Below, in pieces: positions 35,801 through 45,500 of a stretch of DNA of 64,000 bases. Below the pieces are notes generated by a model. The model saw nothing but the letters and a program-made list of their open reading frames with translations, made no database searches and was not told the DNA's origin. The DNA comes from Stomoxys calcitrans (Eukaryota > Arthropoda > Insecta > Diptera > Muscidae), in the NCBI RefSeq assembly GCF_963082655.1, contig NC_081556.1, forward strand, positions 1,302,001 to 1,366,000. Direction: 5' to 3'. Every line of letters starts with the position of its first letter. Within the stretch, counting starts at the first letter, position 1. Both the position numbers and the translations under genes were made by a program.

Positions 35801-38800
35801 AATTCCAAGTAATTATAAAAAGTTTAGTATTACTTACCTCAATCTATGAAGTCGTTGGGTTGCATATGATTTGTGACCTGTAAATAAAGAAAACAAAAAA
35901 TAGTTAAAATGGACAGTAAGCCCAAAAATAGAAAACTTAAACAGTTTAAATTAAAAACATATTAACCCATTAACGACAAACGGGTAGAAATAGAAATATA
36001 GCTGTCCCAAAAAAGTCTAATTCGAGTTAGGAAAGAGGTATCCTAATGAAACATTTTTTCCTGTCATATAAGCTCATGTGTTGGGGGGAAAATTGGCAAT
36101 TTTGTGTAGCTCAAAAAAAGCAAGCAATATTTTTCCCAACATTCTAGAAGTGAGATTTTTGGAAACTGTTCTAACTTCTTATGACATTTTATGGTTAATA
36201 TATTTGAACAAGACATGTAAGTGCTGTGTTCGGCCGGGCCGAATCTTATATACCCTCCACAATGAATCGCATTTGTCAAGTTCTTTGCCCGGTATCTTTT
36301 AAAGTCAAACAAAGGATAATGGATAAAAATTGCCATGCTATTGGAGCGGTATCAGGTTATGGGCCTATTCGGACCATACTTGGTTTGAATGTTGGAGACC
36401 ATAGCGGAAGTCATCAAGAATTAATATCGGGCGATCGGTTTACATGGGTGCTATATCAGGTTTTAACCGATTTGAACCATACTTGAGATAGTTGTTGGAA
36501 GTCAAGACAAATGACTTTATGCAAATTTCAGCCAAATCGGATAATAATTGCACACTCTAAAGGTGATCGGTTTATATCTATATTGATATATTATATATAT
36601 ATTAATTATATCTATATTGATATATTGATCTGGCCCCCATATAGACCGATATGCCGATTTAGACCCATTAATGCATCTCTTATGGGCCGAAGACCCTAAA
36701 TCGAGTGATCGGTCTATATGACAGCTGTAGCTAAATCTGGACGGTATTGAAGAAGGATGTCGAGAGGCCTAACACAACTTACTTTTCCAAATTTCAGCGA
36801 AATCGCTACATTTATTCGATTTCACTGAAATTTGGAAAAGTAACTTGTGTTAGGCCTCTCGACATCCTTCTTCAATACTGTCCACATTTAGCTACAGCTG
36901 TCATATAGACCGATCACTCGATTTAGAGTCTTCGGCCCATAAGAGACGCATTAATAGGTCTAAATCGGCAGATCGGTCTATATGGGGGGCCAGATCAATA
37001 TATAGTCCGGTATAGCCCATCCTCGAACATAACTTCCCTATGGAGAAAATAGAATCTGTGCAAAGTTTCAGTTCAATATCTCTTTTTTTAAAGACTGAAG
37101 CGTGATTTCAACAGACAAATGAACAGAGGGACGGACATGGCTAGATCGTCTTAGATTTTTACGACGATCAAGAATATATGCATTTTATATGGTTGAAAAT
37201 GGATAGTTTGATGTGTTGCAAACGGAATGACAAAATTAGTATACATCCATCCTTCGGTGGTGGGTATTAAAATAAATTTAGTACGACAAGCCGGCTACTT
37301 TTGGCAGCAGGTGCGACTTTATGTCTTTAAAATCCACTTTTCTTCGCTAAATGGTCATAAAATATAAGTCAAACAAATTTTTGTGATAAACAAAATAATG
37401 ATTTAGGAAATCTATGCCTCGAATCGGTCTACAACCTGATTAGATTCCGTATAGCCAATCTCTCGATTTGACTTCTTTAGCACCACTAAAAGTAATTCTT
37501 TTGCAAAAATGTAAAAAAATAGGATTTCTTGTCTTCACCTCCCATTATTCTTTGGTCTTGAGGGTATATAACATTCCGTCCCAGCCCGATTATTAACAGG
37601 TTTAAACTAGTTTTTATTATTTTCATTTGACGTAGCAGTTTTTAAAAATTTTACAGTTAATGTATTTATTTGCCTTCTTTATCTCATTTCAGAACCTCAG
37701 TGCTGTTTGTGGCCATATCCTTTATCATACTAATGGTGATATCACTAGTCTGGCTAATATTCTACTACATACAGAAATTCAGATATATGCAGTCCAAAGA
37801 TCAACAGTCGGTAAGCATTTTTAACTCTAAAAGAAAAACCAAAAAACAAAATTTCACAAATTATTGAAAAATATCTAAAATTTCTGCAATCAAGCGTCAG
37901 CTGTGCTCAGTTACTAAAAAGGCCATTATGAAGATACCCACCAAGACGGGCAAGAGTACAGATGAGAAGGATGCAGAATCAGACTGTTGTGCCATATGTA
38001 TTGAGACCTATAAGGCCTCCGATCTGATACGAGTGCTGCCATGCAAGTAAGAGCCAAACCCAAATGTCTTTACTGTTTTATGAGAAAATCGTTCATTTGG
38101 AATTTTTTTTCCAAATTTTGTTTTGTCCCTTCTTCTATTATAGGCATGAGTTCCACAAAAATTGCATAGATCCCTGGCTGATTGAGCATCGCACATGCCC
38201 CATGTGCAAATTGGATGTGCTAAAGTTCTATGGTTATGTGGTGGGTGATGAAATCCATACAACGCCATCGCCCCAGCATATGCCAGCAAACATTGCAGCT
38301 CCCTTAGACGACACTGAAGTGCCAGTCGTAGTTGTAGGAGTAGTACCCCGCCAAGCCAACAGCATATCATCCTCATCGCCACCGCCACCGCATACACACA
38401 GCATCCATCATCATAACTCCCCAACACCTCCTCGTAGATTTAGTGCCACTCAAGCGAGTGTAGAGACCCAAACGACATCATCGCTAGAGCCCCACAGTAG
38501 TCACGAATATGAGCCCTACTCCCATCATCGTGAGACTGATGCCACAATTACAGAAATTGATGAGCCTGATGCTAGTGCTGTGACAGGTCACAGACAGGGT
38601 CAGACGAATGCATTTCAAGTGAGCACGGCCAGTCGTCAGGTGACCGATGTCTAAACAGTCCATCAGCTGCCTAATTCAGGCGCGGATTGTTAATTGAATT
38701 TGAAACAGCTGATATGGTGTTAGGCTCCTTAAACAGGGCTAGCTGCAAATTGGAGCCTTAGATTGTTTTTTTTTTAATTAAAAAGCTCCTAACAAACAAA

Positions 38801-41800
38801 CAAACAACAACAACAACATTTCTATCATTATTTTCGTTATTATGATTATTGTAAATAATTACGTTTTAAGTTGAATCATCATTTCTTTTTGTAGTTTAAA
38901 CGCTTAAACTGATCCCAAAAATGAATACTTAAGAGTTCTAAGACTTGATATGCAACGTTACACTTTAAGTTTTTAGTTTAATGTAATTTTAGCTAAACTA
39001 ACTGAAAAAACAAAAACAATTTTTGTACACCGGCAACGGATATCGAGCTCCCCCACCCTCCTCCAACGCCCCCAAGTCCCTTTGTATTGCTAAGGCCATA
39101 TAACAATAACAACTACAACAACACATTGTGTGTTCTTTAAGCAAAACGACGACGACGATGATGATGATGATGATGATGATTATGACAATTTGTAGTCTTA
39201 GTATGAATGTGCGCAGACGCAAAGCAGTGACTAAAGACTAGTCAAATTAGAATTTAAAATCGAACAGACACGGACACGGACACTGACACTGACACTGACA
39301 TTTGAGTTAAGACACAAACAATGACAAAAGATGTGCGCCTTGCCTTTTGAACAAGAAGAAGACAAACAAGTCCACAAACGACGGCAACGATGAGACGAGA
39401 CGAGACGAGACAAGACGAAGCGAGGAAGAAAACAGAAGAGCTAGAGAGAGGAGCATGTATATATTAATCTAATATTAATTCCAACAAAAACAAAACATTG
39501 GTTAACATCTTTTCTATAACGTCATAAGTATTACCAACAAAAACCCTATGAACGATGAAAACAAAACAAAAAAAAAACAAAACTTTGAAGAAAAAACCAA
39601 ACACAAAACTCAATTAAATGTCGAAATTAAATGTTTAAAAAACAAATTTGAAAAAGAACTTTTGTTTTAATTCATGCCACGCGGGAGATATGAGAAATTT
39701 ATAGAAAAATTTAGAAAAAATATAAAATTTGCCAAAATAATTCGAAAAAAAATTAGAGTGTTTTTGAAAATTCTTTACATTTACATACACTATGGCAGGG
39801 AAAATCCTAGTACAAAAGATATATGTTAAGAAAAAAAAAAAAGATTTTTAAAATGTAACAAAAAATGACGATGCACATTGGGATAGAATCAAAAAAAAAC
39901 TAGTATAACATATATCGTTTGAGAACGCTTAGAGACAACTCTTTGAAATATGAAATGGTTAGAGCTGAGCTATCGCGATTATGTGTGAAATTTCAAGTCC
40001 CTAGGTGGTCTGGGGGTTACTTGGTCACCTCGGCATTTCGAAAAATTGTTCGGATCGATAGGGGCCAAAAATTCCATTTTGTGGACACGAAAAGTAGTTT
40101 CATTGTTATACCCTCCACCATGGGATGGGGGTATACTAATTTCGTCATTCTGTTTGTAACTACTCGAAATATTCGTCTGAGACCCCATAAAGTATATATT
40201 GGGTTGCCCAAAAAGTAATTGCGGATTTTTCATATAGTCGGTGTTGACAAATTTTTTCACAGCTTGTGACTCTGTAATTGCATTCTTTCTTCTGTCAGTT
40301 ATCAGCTGTTACTTTTAGCTTGCTTTAGAAAAAAAAGTGTGAAAAAAGTATATTTGATTAAAGTTCATTCTAAGTTTTATTAAAAATGCATTAACTTTCT
40401 TTTAAAAAATCCGCAATTACTTTTTGGGCAACCCAATATATTCATGATCGTCGTGACATTTTAAGTCGATCTAGCCATCTCCGTCCGTCCGTCTGTCTAT
40501 TGAAAACACGCTAACTTTCGAAGGAGTAAAGCTACCCGCTTGAAATTTTGCACAAAAACTTCTCATTAGTGTAGGTCAGTTGGGATTGTAAATGGGCCAT
40601 ATCGGTCCATGTTTTGATATAGCTGCCATATAAACCGATCTGGGGTCTTGACTTCTTGAGCCTCTAGAGGGCGCAATTCTTATCCGATTGGAATAACATT
40701 TTGCACGAAGTATTTTGTTATGATATCCAACAATTGTGCCAAGTATGGTTCAAATCGGTCCATAACCTAATATAGCTACCACATAAACCGATCTTGAATC
40801 TTGACTTCTTGAGTCTCTAGAGGGCGCAATTCCATTCCGATTGGAATGAAATTTTGCACGACGTGTTTTGTTATGATATCCAACAACTGTGCCAAGTATG
40901 GTTCAAATCGATTCATAATCTGATATAGCTGTCATATAAACCGATCTGGGGACTTGACTTCTTGAGCTTCTAGAGGACGCAATTCCTATCCAATTTGGCT
41001 GAAATTTTGCATGACGTATTTTATTATGACTTTCAACAACTGTGCCAAATAGGGATCAAATCGGTTCATACCCTGATATAGCTGCCATATAAACCGATCT
41101 GGGATCTTGATTTCATGAGCCTCTAGAGGTCGCAATTGTTATCCGATTTGCCTGAAATTTTGTACGACGAATCCTCTCATGACCATCAACATACGTTTTT
41201 ATTATGGTCTGAATCGGTCTATAGCCTGATACAGCTCCCATATAAAACGATCTCTCTATTTTACTTCTTGCGCTCTCAAAGAGCGCAATTCTTATTCGAA
41301 TTGGCTGACATATTCACAGGTCTCCAACATATAATTTAATTGTGGTCCGAACCGGACCATATCTTGATATCGCTCTGATAGCAGAGCAAATCTTTTCTTT
41401 TATCCGTTTTTTTTGCCTAAGAAGAGATGCCGGGAAAAGAACTCGACAAAGCGATCCATGGTGGAGGGTATATAAGATTCGGCCTGGCCAAACTTAGCAC
41501 TCTTTTACTTAATGTGACTAAAAAAATCAAAAATCCACTTTTTCACATTTTTTGACCTCCAATCTGCATAAATTGTAACTCAACTATGGGATGTTGATGT
41601 ACACTACAGCTTAGACTTGTAAATTTAGTCACTAATCTAAATCATGGGAGTAGAGAATGTTCCATTGACAGAAAGCTCAAAATACCTGGGTGTTTTGCTG
41701 GACAGGAAATTTAACTTTAAAATGGCAAGAAAGGCAACTCTTGCCCTATACACCTGCGAGAGAGCCATTGGCAAAAGTTGGGGGTTTAGACCGTATGTCA

Positions 41801-44800
41801 TGCATTGGGTATATACTGCAGTTTTCAGACCTATAATGCTATATGGTGTTGTGGTCTGGTGGACGGCGCTTCAAAAGTCCACCTACTGCTCAATACTTAA
41901 CCGAATTCAAAGGATGGCTTGTTTGTGTATCACAGCCGCGCTGAGGGCGACACCATCTGATGCACTGAATTCAATGCTACATCTTATACATCTGGACATT
42001 GTGGCTACCCAACTTGAAGCGACCACTGCCGTGAGGTTAAGGGAGCTTTCTTATTGTGTTATTCTTGATACAATATCCGATGTTCCAGGCAGTGTGGATT
42101 ACAACCTACCTGAGCCGCTATTAAATAAAAACTACTGCACCACTATTCCTGATAGAACCGATTGGAACTACGATATCCCTGGTAACAGAAGCTACATAGA
42201 CTTCTATACGGATGGTTCCAAACTAAACGACCAGGTGGGCTTTGGGGTGTACTCTAAAGATCTAGAACTGGTCATATCGAAAAGGTTACCCGACCACTGC
42301 AGTGCGTATCAAGCGGAGATCCTTGCAATTAAGGAAGTGATGGAATGGCTAAGATATAATGTCATTACGACGATTGGCATAAATATCTTCTCAGACAGCC
42401 AGGCAGCCATTATATCCCTGAAGAACGTATTTCTGAACACAACCGCCCTCGACTGTCACAGATCTCGCAACGAAATGGCTGAACAGTTCAAAATACACCT
42501 GTTCTGGGTGCCGGGCCGCAGAGATATCCCAGGGAATTGTAAAGCGGATAAGCTTGCTAGACTAGGAACTACCCTACACATTCCAGGGATACTGGAATCT
42601 GTGGGTATGTCTCTAGCGACATGTAAGCTAAGTTTTCAGGACTAGGTCCGAATGATAGATGGCCACAAAGAGGGGGCTGTGAGCAATCTAAAACTATGTG
42701 GCCTAATATAGACTTGAAGAGGTCTACCGCTTTGCTGTCGCTGGCTAGAAGACTAAGACGTCATTGTGTCCGTCATTACAGGTCATTCTCTAATTGGAAA
42801 ACATGCTGATAGACTGAAGGTTGCCAGCAACGACTTTTGCAGAAGTTGTGAGGACATCGAAGAAGAAGAGACTATAGAACACCTTCTGTGTGTGTGTCCC
42901 ACACTAGCAGTCAGAAGGAGTTTCACTTTAGGTTCTCATTTCTTTGAAAACCTCACTGACTTAGCGGATGTCAACATTCGCAAGTTATTGGGCTTTTTAA
43001 AGCGATCTGGATGGTTCAACGGTAGGAATTAGAAAGCATTTTCCTTTTTCTCTGCCTGTATTATCACAAATGACGAAAACGTCTAAGTGAGTCTGATGGC
43101 AGACTGCCACTTAAACTTAAACTAACCGAACCTAAATCATGCATCAAAATTAAAATCGAACCACAAATGCTTTTGTAAACTGTAAAACACAAAGCCAATC
43201 TCGGCTAAGATTTTAATAAATTAAACTTAAAAGTCGAATATTTCCGAAACCATTAGATGAAGCAAGAGGTCTTAAATTTGGCATGTACATACAACTAAGA
43301 AGTATATGATCGGGAACTAAATAATCTATTAAGAATTCATACATTTTGGTAGCAAAATTGGTACTATTTGGTACTTTCTTTACAGAGGGAGCTGAAATTT
43401 GGCATGGAGCTACAACTAGGAATAGTTTTAGAGATGGTAAAATAATCTATGCACAATTGTAAAATTTTGGTAGCATTCTTTACCTTCTTTACCGATGGAG
43501 CTCTAGGTCTGAAATTTGGCATGTGGTTACTAGAAGGAAATATATAATGGATGACTAAATTATATATTCAAAATTCCTATGAAATAGCTTATCTTGGCCT
43601 AAAACCAAGCAATTTGACAAACATTATCCCAGTTTGACCTTGAAAGAATATATTGGGCAACTAGAAGATATTTTTTTTCGAATTTACACTTTTGCTGATT
43701 TTTCAATGTTTCTTGCATTAAACAATGGTCTAAAGCCGGACAATATACTGCAATTGAATCTCAATAAAACATATCGTGCAAAATTTTGTCAAGAACGAAC
43801 CAAAAATTGTGGCGTTCGTCCTTGGACCATTCATTTGTTGTCATGACAATCGGCCAACGAATGAGACCTGTACGTTGATCACAAGAATACCTGGATAGAT
43901 AGACAGACCGGCATGGCTAAATCGAATCAGGAAGTGATTCTAAGCCGATTAATGGATCAACTTCAAATCCCTCTTAACATTGCAAAAAAATTCACAAATT
44001 TATAATACTCTGTACCACAGTGGTGGTGTAGGGTACGATATAATGAATTCATCATTTAAAAGAAAGCTTAGCTAGAAAACTTACATGGCAGCCTGCACAT
44101 CTCAATGTTTTCCAAATGTTAAAGTTTCATTAAAACCCTCATCTTAGATGGTAGAGCTTTATCCTCAGCTTTTTTGTCTCAGACTTGATGTGTTGTAAAG
44201 CAAAACAAATCAAAAAAGAAACTTAAACCACCTATTTTTGCCTATGAATTCTCTCTTAGTTTCTGGGCAGTGAAGAAAGCATTCTGGAGTACGAACCGGA
44301 TGTTGTAGGGACAGCAACTAATACCAATGCTGGCAACAGCTCCAATCACAGGCAAAGTGGAGCCTTAGCTGATCTAATCAGAAGTCGTGATTTTGTTATA
44401 GATTTTCCAAGGATTTTCGTTTTAGAGGCTGGCACCAGCACAGGACGCAGAGATTCATTGTTAATAGATTTGCCCGAGAGATCGCAATCATCGATGGCAT
44501 TTCCCCAGGCCAAGGACTGGATGTATTCGGTGGCAAATAAGCTGGAGGAGCAGCATGGTTTAAGGAGACCAAGAAAATCCAGTCAACGAACAGAAATGCA
44601 AGAGGTAAACAAATAGAAAAAGCAGCAAACCAAAATCTTAACCAACACTTTACCCCTCTTAATTTACAGAATCTGTTAATGGTGCGCTGTGACGCAGTGA
44701 AAAAGCGACGTTCTCGTTCCGCAGATGGACGTTATTTTTTGAGGGCCCGCGATAGTGACAAAGACATCAATAGCGGCGATGACGAGGGAGCCTGCGGAGG

Positions 44801-45086
44801 CTGTGACATACCACCCATGGAGCTACTTACTCGTCGCAACAGCAATTCATCCACCCACCTGACACCCTGCCATCCTCCACCACAAGCCTTGAAATTTGAT
44901 TATCTAAACAGACGTCTAAAATCCAAGCCACCACGCAGCGATGGCACCGACAATCCAATGGATATAAGCCAGGCGTCCACGCAGCAGCCACAACAGGGCC
45001 AACAGGAGTTGGCCGCCAAACCCATACCCAGCATTAACATTAAAATACAAATAAATGATGAAAGTGACAACATTGAGTTGCCTTAA
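32349..45086 (+). CDS. gol: goliath-type transmembrane RING-H2 E3 ubiquitin ligase, 7 coding exons, two C-terminal forms
   Basis: Joining 32349-32895, 32970-33102, 37693-37810, 37895-38046, 38144-38618, 44260-44604 and 44670-45086 keeps one frame and uses GT/AG at every junction (728 aa). Seen: Leu-rich signal peptide (residues 5-17); N-x-S/T sites at 47 and 69; a PA domain at about 85-215 with the GRCTFEEKV core near 143-151; a transmembrane helix at about 229-253; and a RING-H2 finger C298-x2-C301-x14-C316-x-H318-x2-H321-x2-C324-x10-C335-x2-C338, followed by a polar Ser/Pro/His-rich tail. Known for the family: endosomal E3 ligases whose PA domain faces the lumen and whose RING faces the cytosol. 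A short form reads through the exon 5 donor and stops at 38654 (486 aa). The ATG at 32349 has a fly-like AAAA context. Introns 2 and 5 carry many transposon fragments. The gene identity is recognised from the domain order and the RING region; I did not search any database. Confidence 0.93.
32970..33102 (+). CDS. gol: goliath coding exon 2: end of PA domain
   Basis: Bounded by CCATAG|GC and AACAG|GTGAGT. The 74 bp intron before it completes Arg183. Encodes residues 183-226 plus two bases of codon 227, beginning [12 protein letters not shown] and ending in MRPINSLN. The short intron and strong consensus sites make this call firm. Confidence 0.92.
33703..34125 (-). repeat. family A copy in goliath intron 2
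   Basis: Starts TATACCCTCCACCATAGGAT, GGGGTATACTAATTTCGTCT, then GTCCGTCCGTCCGTCTGCC and AAGTACGCTAACTTTCGAAG. The 3' part is truncated at the family E element. Confidence 0.75.
34129..34935. mobile_element. family E element, long version, carrying a nested MITE
   Basis: Ends CACTGAAAAAATG and TTTTTTTGTCAGTG are inverted repeats like those of 8541-8715. Shared interior: TTTGGTGAAAAATATT, TTCATATTAAGGATT, TTAAATTTTGGGCCAA. A mariner-type MITE is inserted at 34412-34647. Confidence 0.6.
34412..34647 (+). mobile_element. mariner-type MITE (M1), 236 bp, in goliath intron 2
   Basis: Inverted terminal repeats start TTGGGTTGCCCAAAAAGTAA and continue through TTGCGGATTTTTT, about 30 bp. A TA flanks each side (34410-34411, 34648-34649). 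Too short to code for transposase. A second, inverted copy lies at 40199-40436. Confidence 0.92.
35160..35560 (+). repeat. family C (Helitron-like) fragment in goliath intron 2
   Basis: GGAGCGGACCTTCCCCCTTA, AGCAATATGGGTGTCAAATG, AAAGGTATTAATCAGTAGGA match the family C unit. Confidence 0.55.
36210..37275 (+). repeat. family A element in goliath intron 2, containing a large hairpin
   Basis: Starts GTTCGGCCGGGCCGAATCTT and ATATACCCTCCAC. Ends with CGGAATGACAAAATTAGTAT and CCTTCGGTGGTGGGTATTA. The middle is rearranged as an inverted repeat (separate entry). Confidence 0.8.
36621..37002. repeat. inverted repeat, ~185 bp arms, 11 bp loop
   Basis: Left arm 36621-36805 and right arm 36817-37002 are reverse complements with a few mismatches and one extra G on the right. 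The loop is CTACATTTATT. Landmarks are AGAAGGATGTCGAGAGGCCT on the left and AGGCCTCTCGACATCCTTCT on the right. Confidence 0.9.
37693..37810 (+). CDS. gol: goliath coding exon 3: transmembrane helix
   Basis: Follows TTTCAG at 37687-37692 and ends before GTAAGC at 37811. Completes Arg227 and encodes a run of about 25 hydrophobic residues ([20 protein letters not shown] at its core), then a basic-polar stretch ([12 protein letters not shown]) that forms the start of the cytosolic side. It lies 4.6 kb after exon 2 because intron 2 is full of repeats. Confidence 0.92.
37895..38046 (+). CDS. gol: goliath coding exon 4: first half of RING-H2
   Basis: An 84 bp intron with a weak pyrimidine tract (CAATCAAG) precedes it. 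Encodes [20 protein letters not shown], then [10 protein letters not shown] with the first zinc ligands, and ends in LPC plus two bases of Lys317 at GCAA|GTAAGA. The exon break between RING ligands C316 and H318 fits the next exon exactly. Confidence 0.92.
38144..38654 (+). CDS. gol: goliath coding exon 5: second half of RING-H2; short-form terminal exon
   Basis: Begins after TTATAG at 38138-38143 with [20 protein letters not shown], completing the RING. The tail is rich in Ser, Pro, His and Thr. Two uses are possible. An internal donor at 38619 (TTTCAA|GTGAGC) gives the long form in phase 0. If this donor is not used, the frame continues 11 more codons to the TAA at 38652-38654, and the protein ends in QVTDV. 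Such an ending fits the class I PDZ ligand pattern (S/T-x-V). Choice between the two forms is inferred; no transcripts are available. Confidence 0.9.
38655..39690 (+). other. gol: probable 3' UTR of the short goliath form
   Basis: Non-coding, AT-rich and free of transposons. It holds short simple repeats: CAA-type near 38800, a GAC/GAT run at 39145-39183, GGACAC/TGACAC units at 39267-39300 and GAGAC units near 39389-39412. Candidate poly(A) signals are ATTAAA near 39613 and 39627; no AATAAA was seen. In the long form this stretch would be intron 5. The end point is a guess. Confidence 0.5.
39145..39183. repeat. (GAC)n/(GAT)n trinucleotide repeat
   Basis: Four GAC followed by a run of GAT units in the presumed short-form 3' UTR. 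Confidence 0.85.
39866..40085 (+). repeat. family D repeat copy in goliath intron 5
   Basis: GCACATTGGGATAGAATC, TTTGAGAACGCTTAGAGACA, CCTAGGTGGTCTGGG and AAAAATTGTTCGGATCGATA, colinear with 17107-17345. Confidence 0.6.
40108..41517 (-). repeat. family A element, full length, five 153 bp units, in goliath intron 5
   Basis: Starts TATACCCTCCACCATGGGAT and ends CCATGGTGGAGGGTATATAA, TTCGGCCTGGCCAAACTTAG. The CTTGACTTCTTGAG landmark (or its variant) lies at 40647, 40800, 40953, 41106 and 41259, exactly 153 bp apart each time. A mariner MITE is nested at 40199-40436. Best-preserved copy in the window; no protein. Confidence 0.9.
40199..40436 (-). mobile_element. mariner-type MITE (M2), 238 bp, nested in family A
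   Basis: Same terminal repeats as M1 (TTGGGTTGCCCAAAAAGTAA ... TTTTTGGGCAACCCAA), flanked by TA at 40197-40198 and 40437-40438. Its interior is the reverse complement of M1. It interrupts the family A left end between AAGTATA and TATTCATGATCGTCG, so it is younger than that copy. Confidence 0.93.
41640..43135 (+). pseudogene. 5'-truncated LINE: RT C-terminus, RNase H, zinc knuckle
   Basis: Frame 41644-42645 (333 aa): a [13 protein letters not shown] thumb region, [15 protein letters not shown], then an RNase H domain with acidic residues D190 (YTDGS), E225 (QAE), D251 (SDSQAA) and D302 (KADKLAR). The usual PGHRD histidine is replaced (PGRRD, R292). After a stop and frame shift, 42766-43032 gives [15 protein letters not shown] and the Cys-His motif CRSC...HLLCVC. 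A T-rich tail and ACTTAAACTTAAACTAACCG close the element. The N-terminal protein and most of the RT are missing. Probably an I/LOA-type non-LTR element; clade uncertain. Sits in goliath intron 5, same strand. Confidence 0.85.
43240..43600 (+). repeat. family I tandem repeat, three ~120 bp units
   Basis: TTTGGCATG landmarks at about 43277, 43398 and 43515 (121 and 117 bp apart), each with an ACAACTA(A/G)GAA-like follow-on and an AATAATCTAT or AAATTATATATT phrase. Function unknown. Confidence 0.65.
43725..44045 (+). repeat. family B terminal copy in goliath intron 5
   Basis: AAAACATATCGTGCAAAATT, AGACAGACCGGCATGGCTAA, ATCAGGAAGTGATTCTAAGC, and the end CCACAGTGGTGGTGTAGGGT. Confidence 0.7.
44260..44604 (+). 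CDS. gol: goliath coding exon 6 (long form only)
   Basis: Preceded by TTCTCTCTTAG and followed by GTAAAC at 44605, it is open through 115 codons in exactly the phase needed after Gln475 of exon 5. It starts [14 protein letters not shown] and contains a Leu/Glu segment near [14 protein letters not shown]. The low-repeat, exon-like base composition stands out from the transposon relics on its left. I know no domain in this part. Confidence 0.82.
44670..45086 (+). CDS. gol: goliath coding exon 7, long-form C-terminus
   Basis: A 65 bp intron ending in TTTACAG joins it in phase 0 to exon 6. Encodes 138 residues, [20 protein letters not shown] at the start, with an acidic [13 protein letters not shown] patch, a Gln-rich stretch ([10 protein letters not shown]) and a final IELP before TAA at 45084-45086. 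It has no recognised domain and is probably disordered. Confidence 0.84.
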   Translation, partial: NLLMVRCDAVKKRRSRSADGRYFLRARDSDKDINSGDDEGACGGCDIPPMELLTRRNSNSSTHLTPCHPPPQALKFDYLNRRLKSKPPRSDGTDNPMDISQASTQQPQQGQQELAAKPIPSINIKIQINDESDNIELP

Positions 45087-45500
45087 AACTCAACTGACAG
45101 CCTAGCAAAATAAGCATCTAGTGTTGAAAAAGGAAACTTTGCAGACTTTAAACAGCATTTTTAGTAAAAAAAACATTCCTTTATTTAAGATGGCAAAAAG
45201 GATGCTTTAATCTACCACTGAAAGTCTTTATCAATGTTGACGTTCTCATATTTCTTTAAGATTCAAAATTCTCAACACTAGACCTGTTTTTCTTTAAATG
45301 GCAGCCTTTGGGCTTAATGGCAACGAACTTGATTAGAAAGACATTTTCTTGCTACAGAATAAATAATTGATTAGATAGAAGATATACATGCAACATACAT
45401 ATACACACACTACTATACTTAGTTCAACAAAGTTATGTGACTTGTCTGTATGAGTTGTCCATGTAATTGGCAATAAGCTTAAAGTAAAATAAATTAAAAT
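45087..45500 (+). other. gol: probable 3' UTR of the long goliath form
   Basis: AT-rich non-coding sequence after the long-form stop. AATAAA hexamers at 45358-45363 and 45488-45493 are candidate poly(A) signals. The extent is inferred. Confidence 0.5.

Noticed and set aside
38008..38427. 139-codon minus-strand frame
   Set aside because: Antisense to goliath exons 4-5 and the intron between; no independent support.
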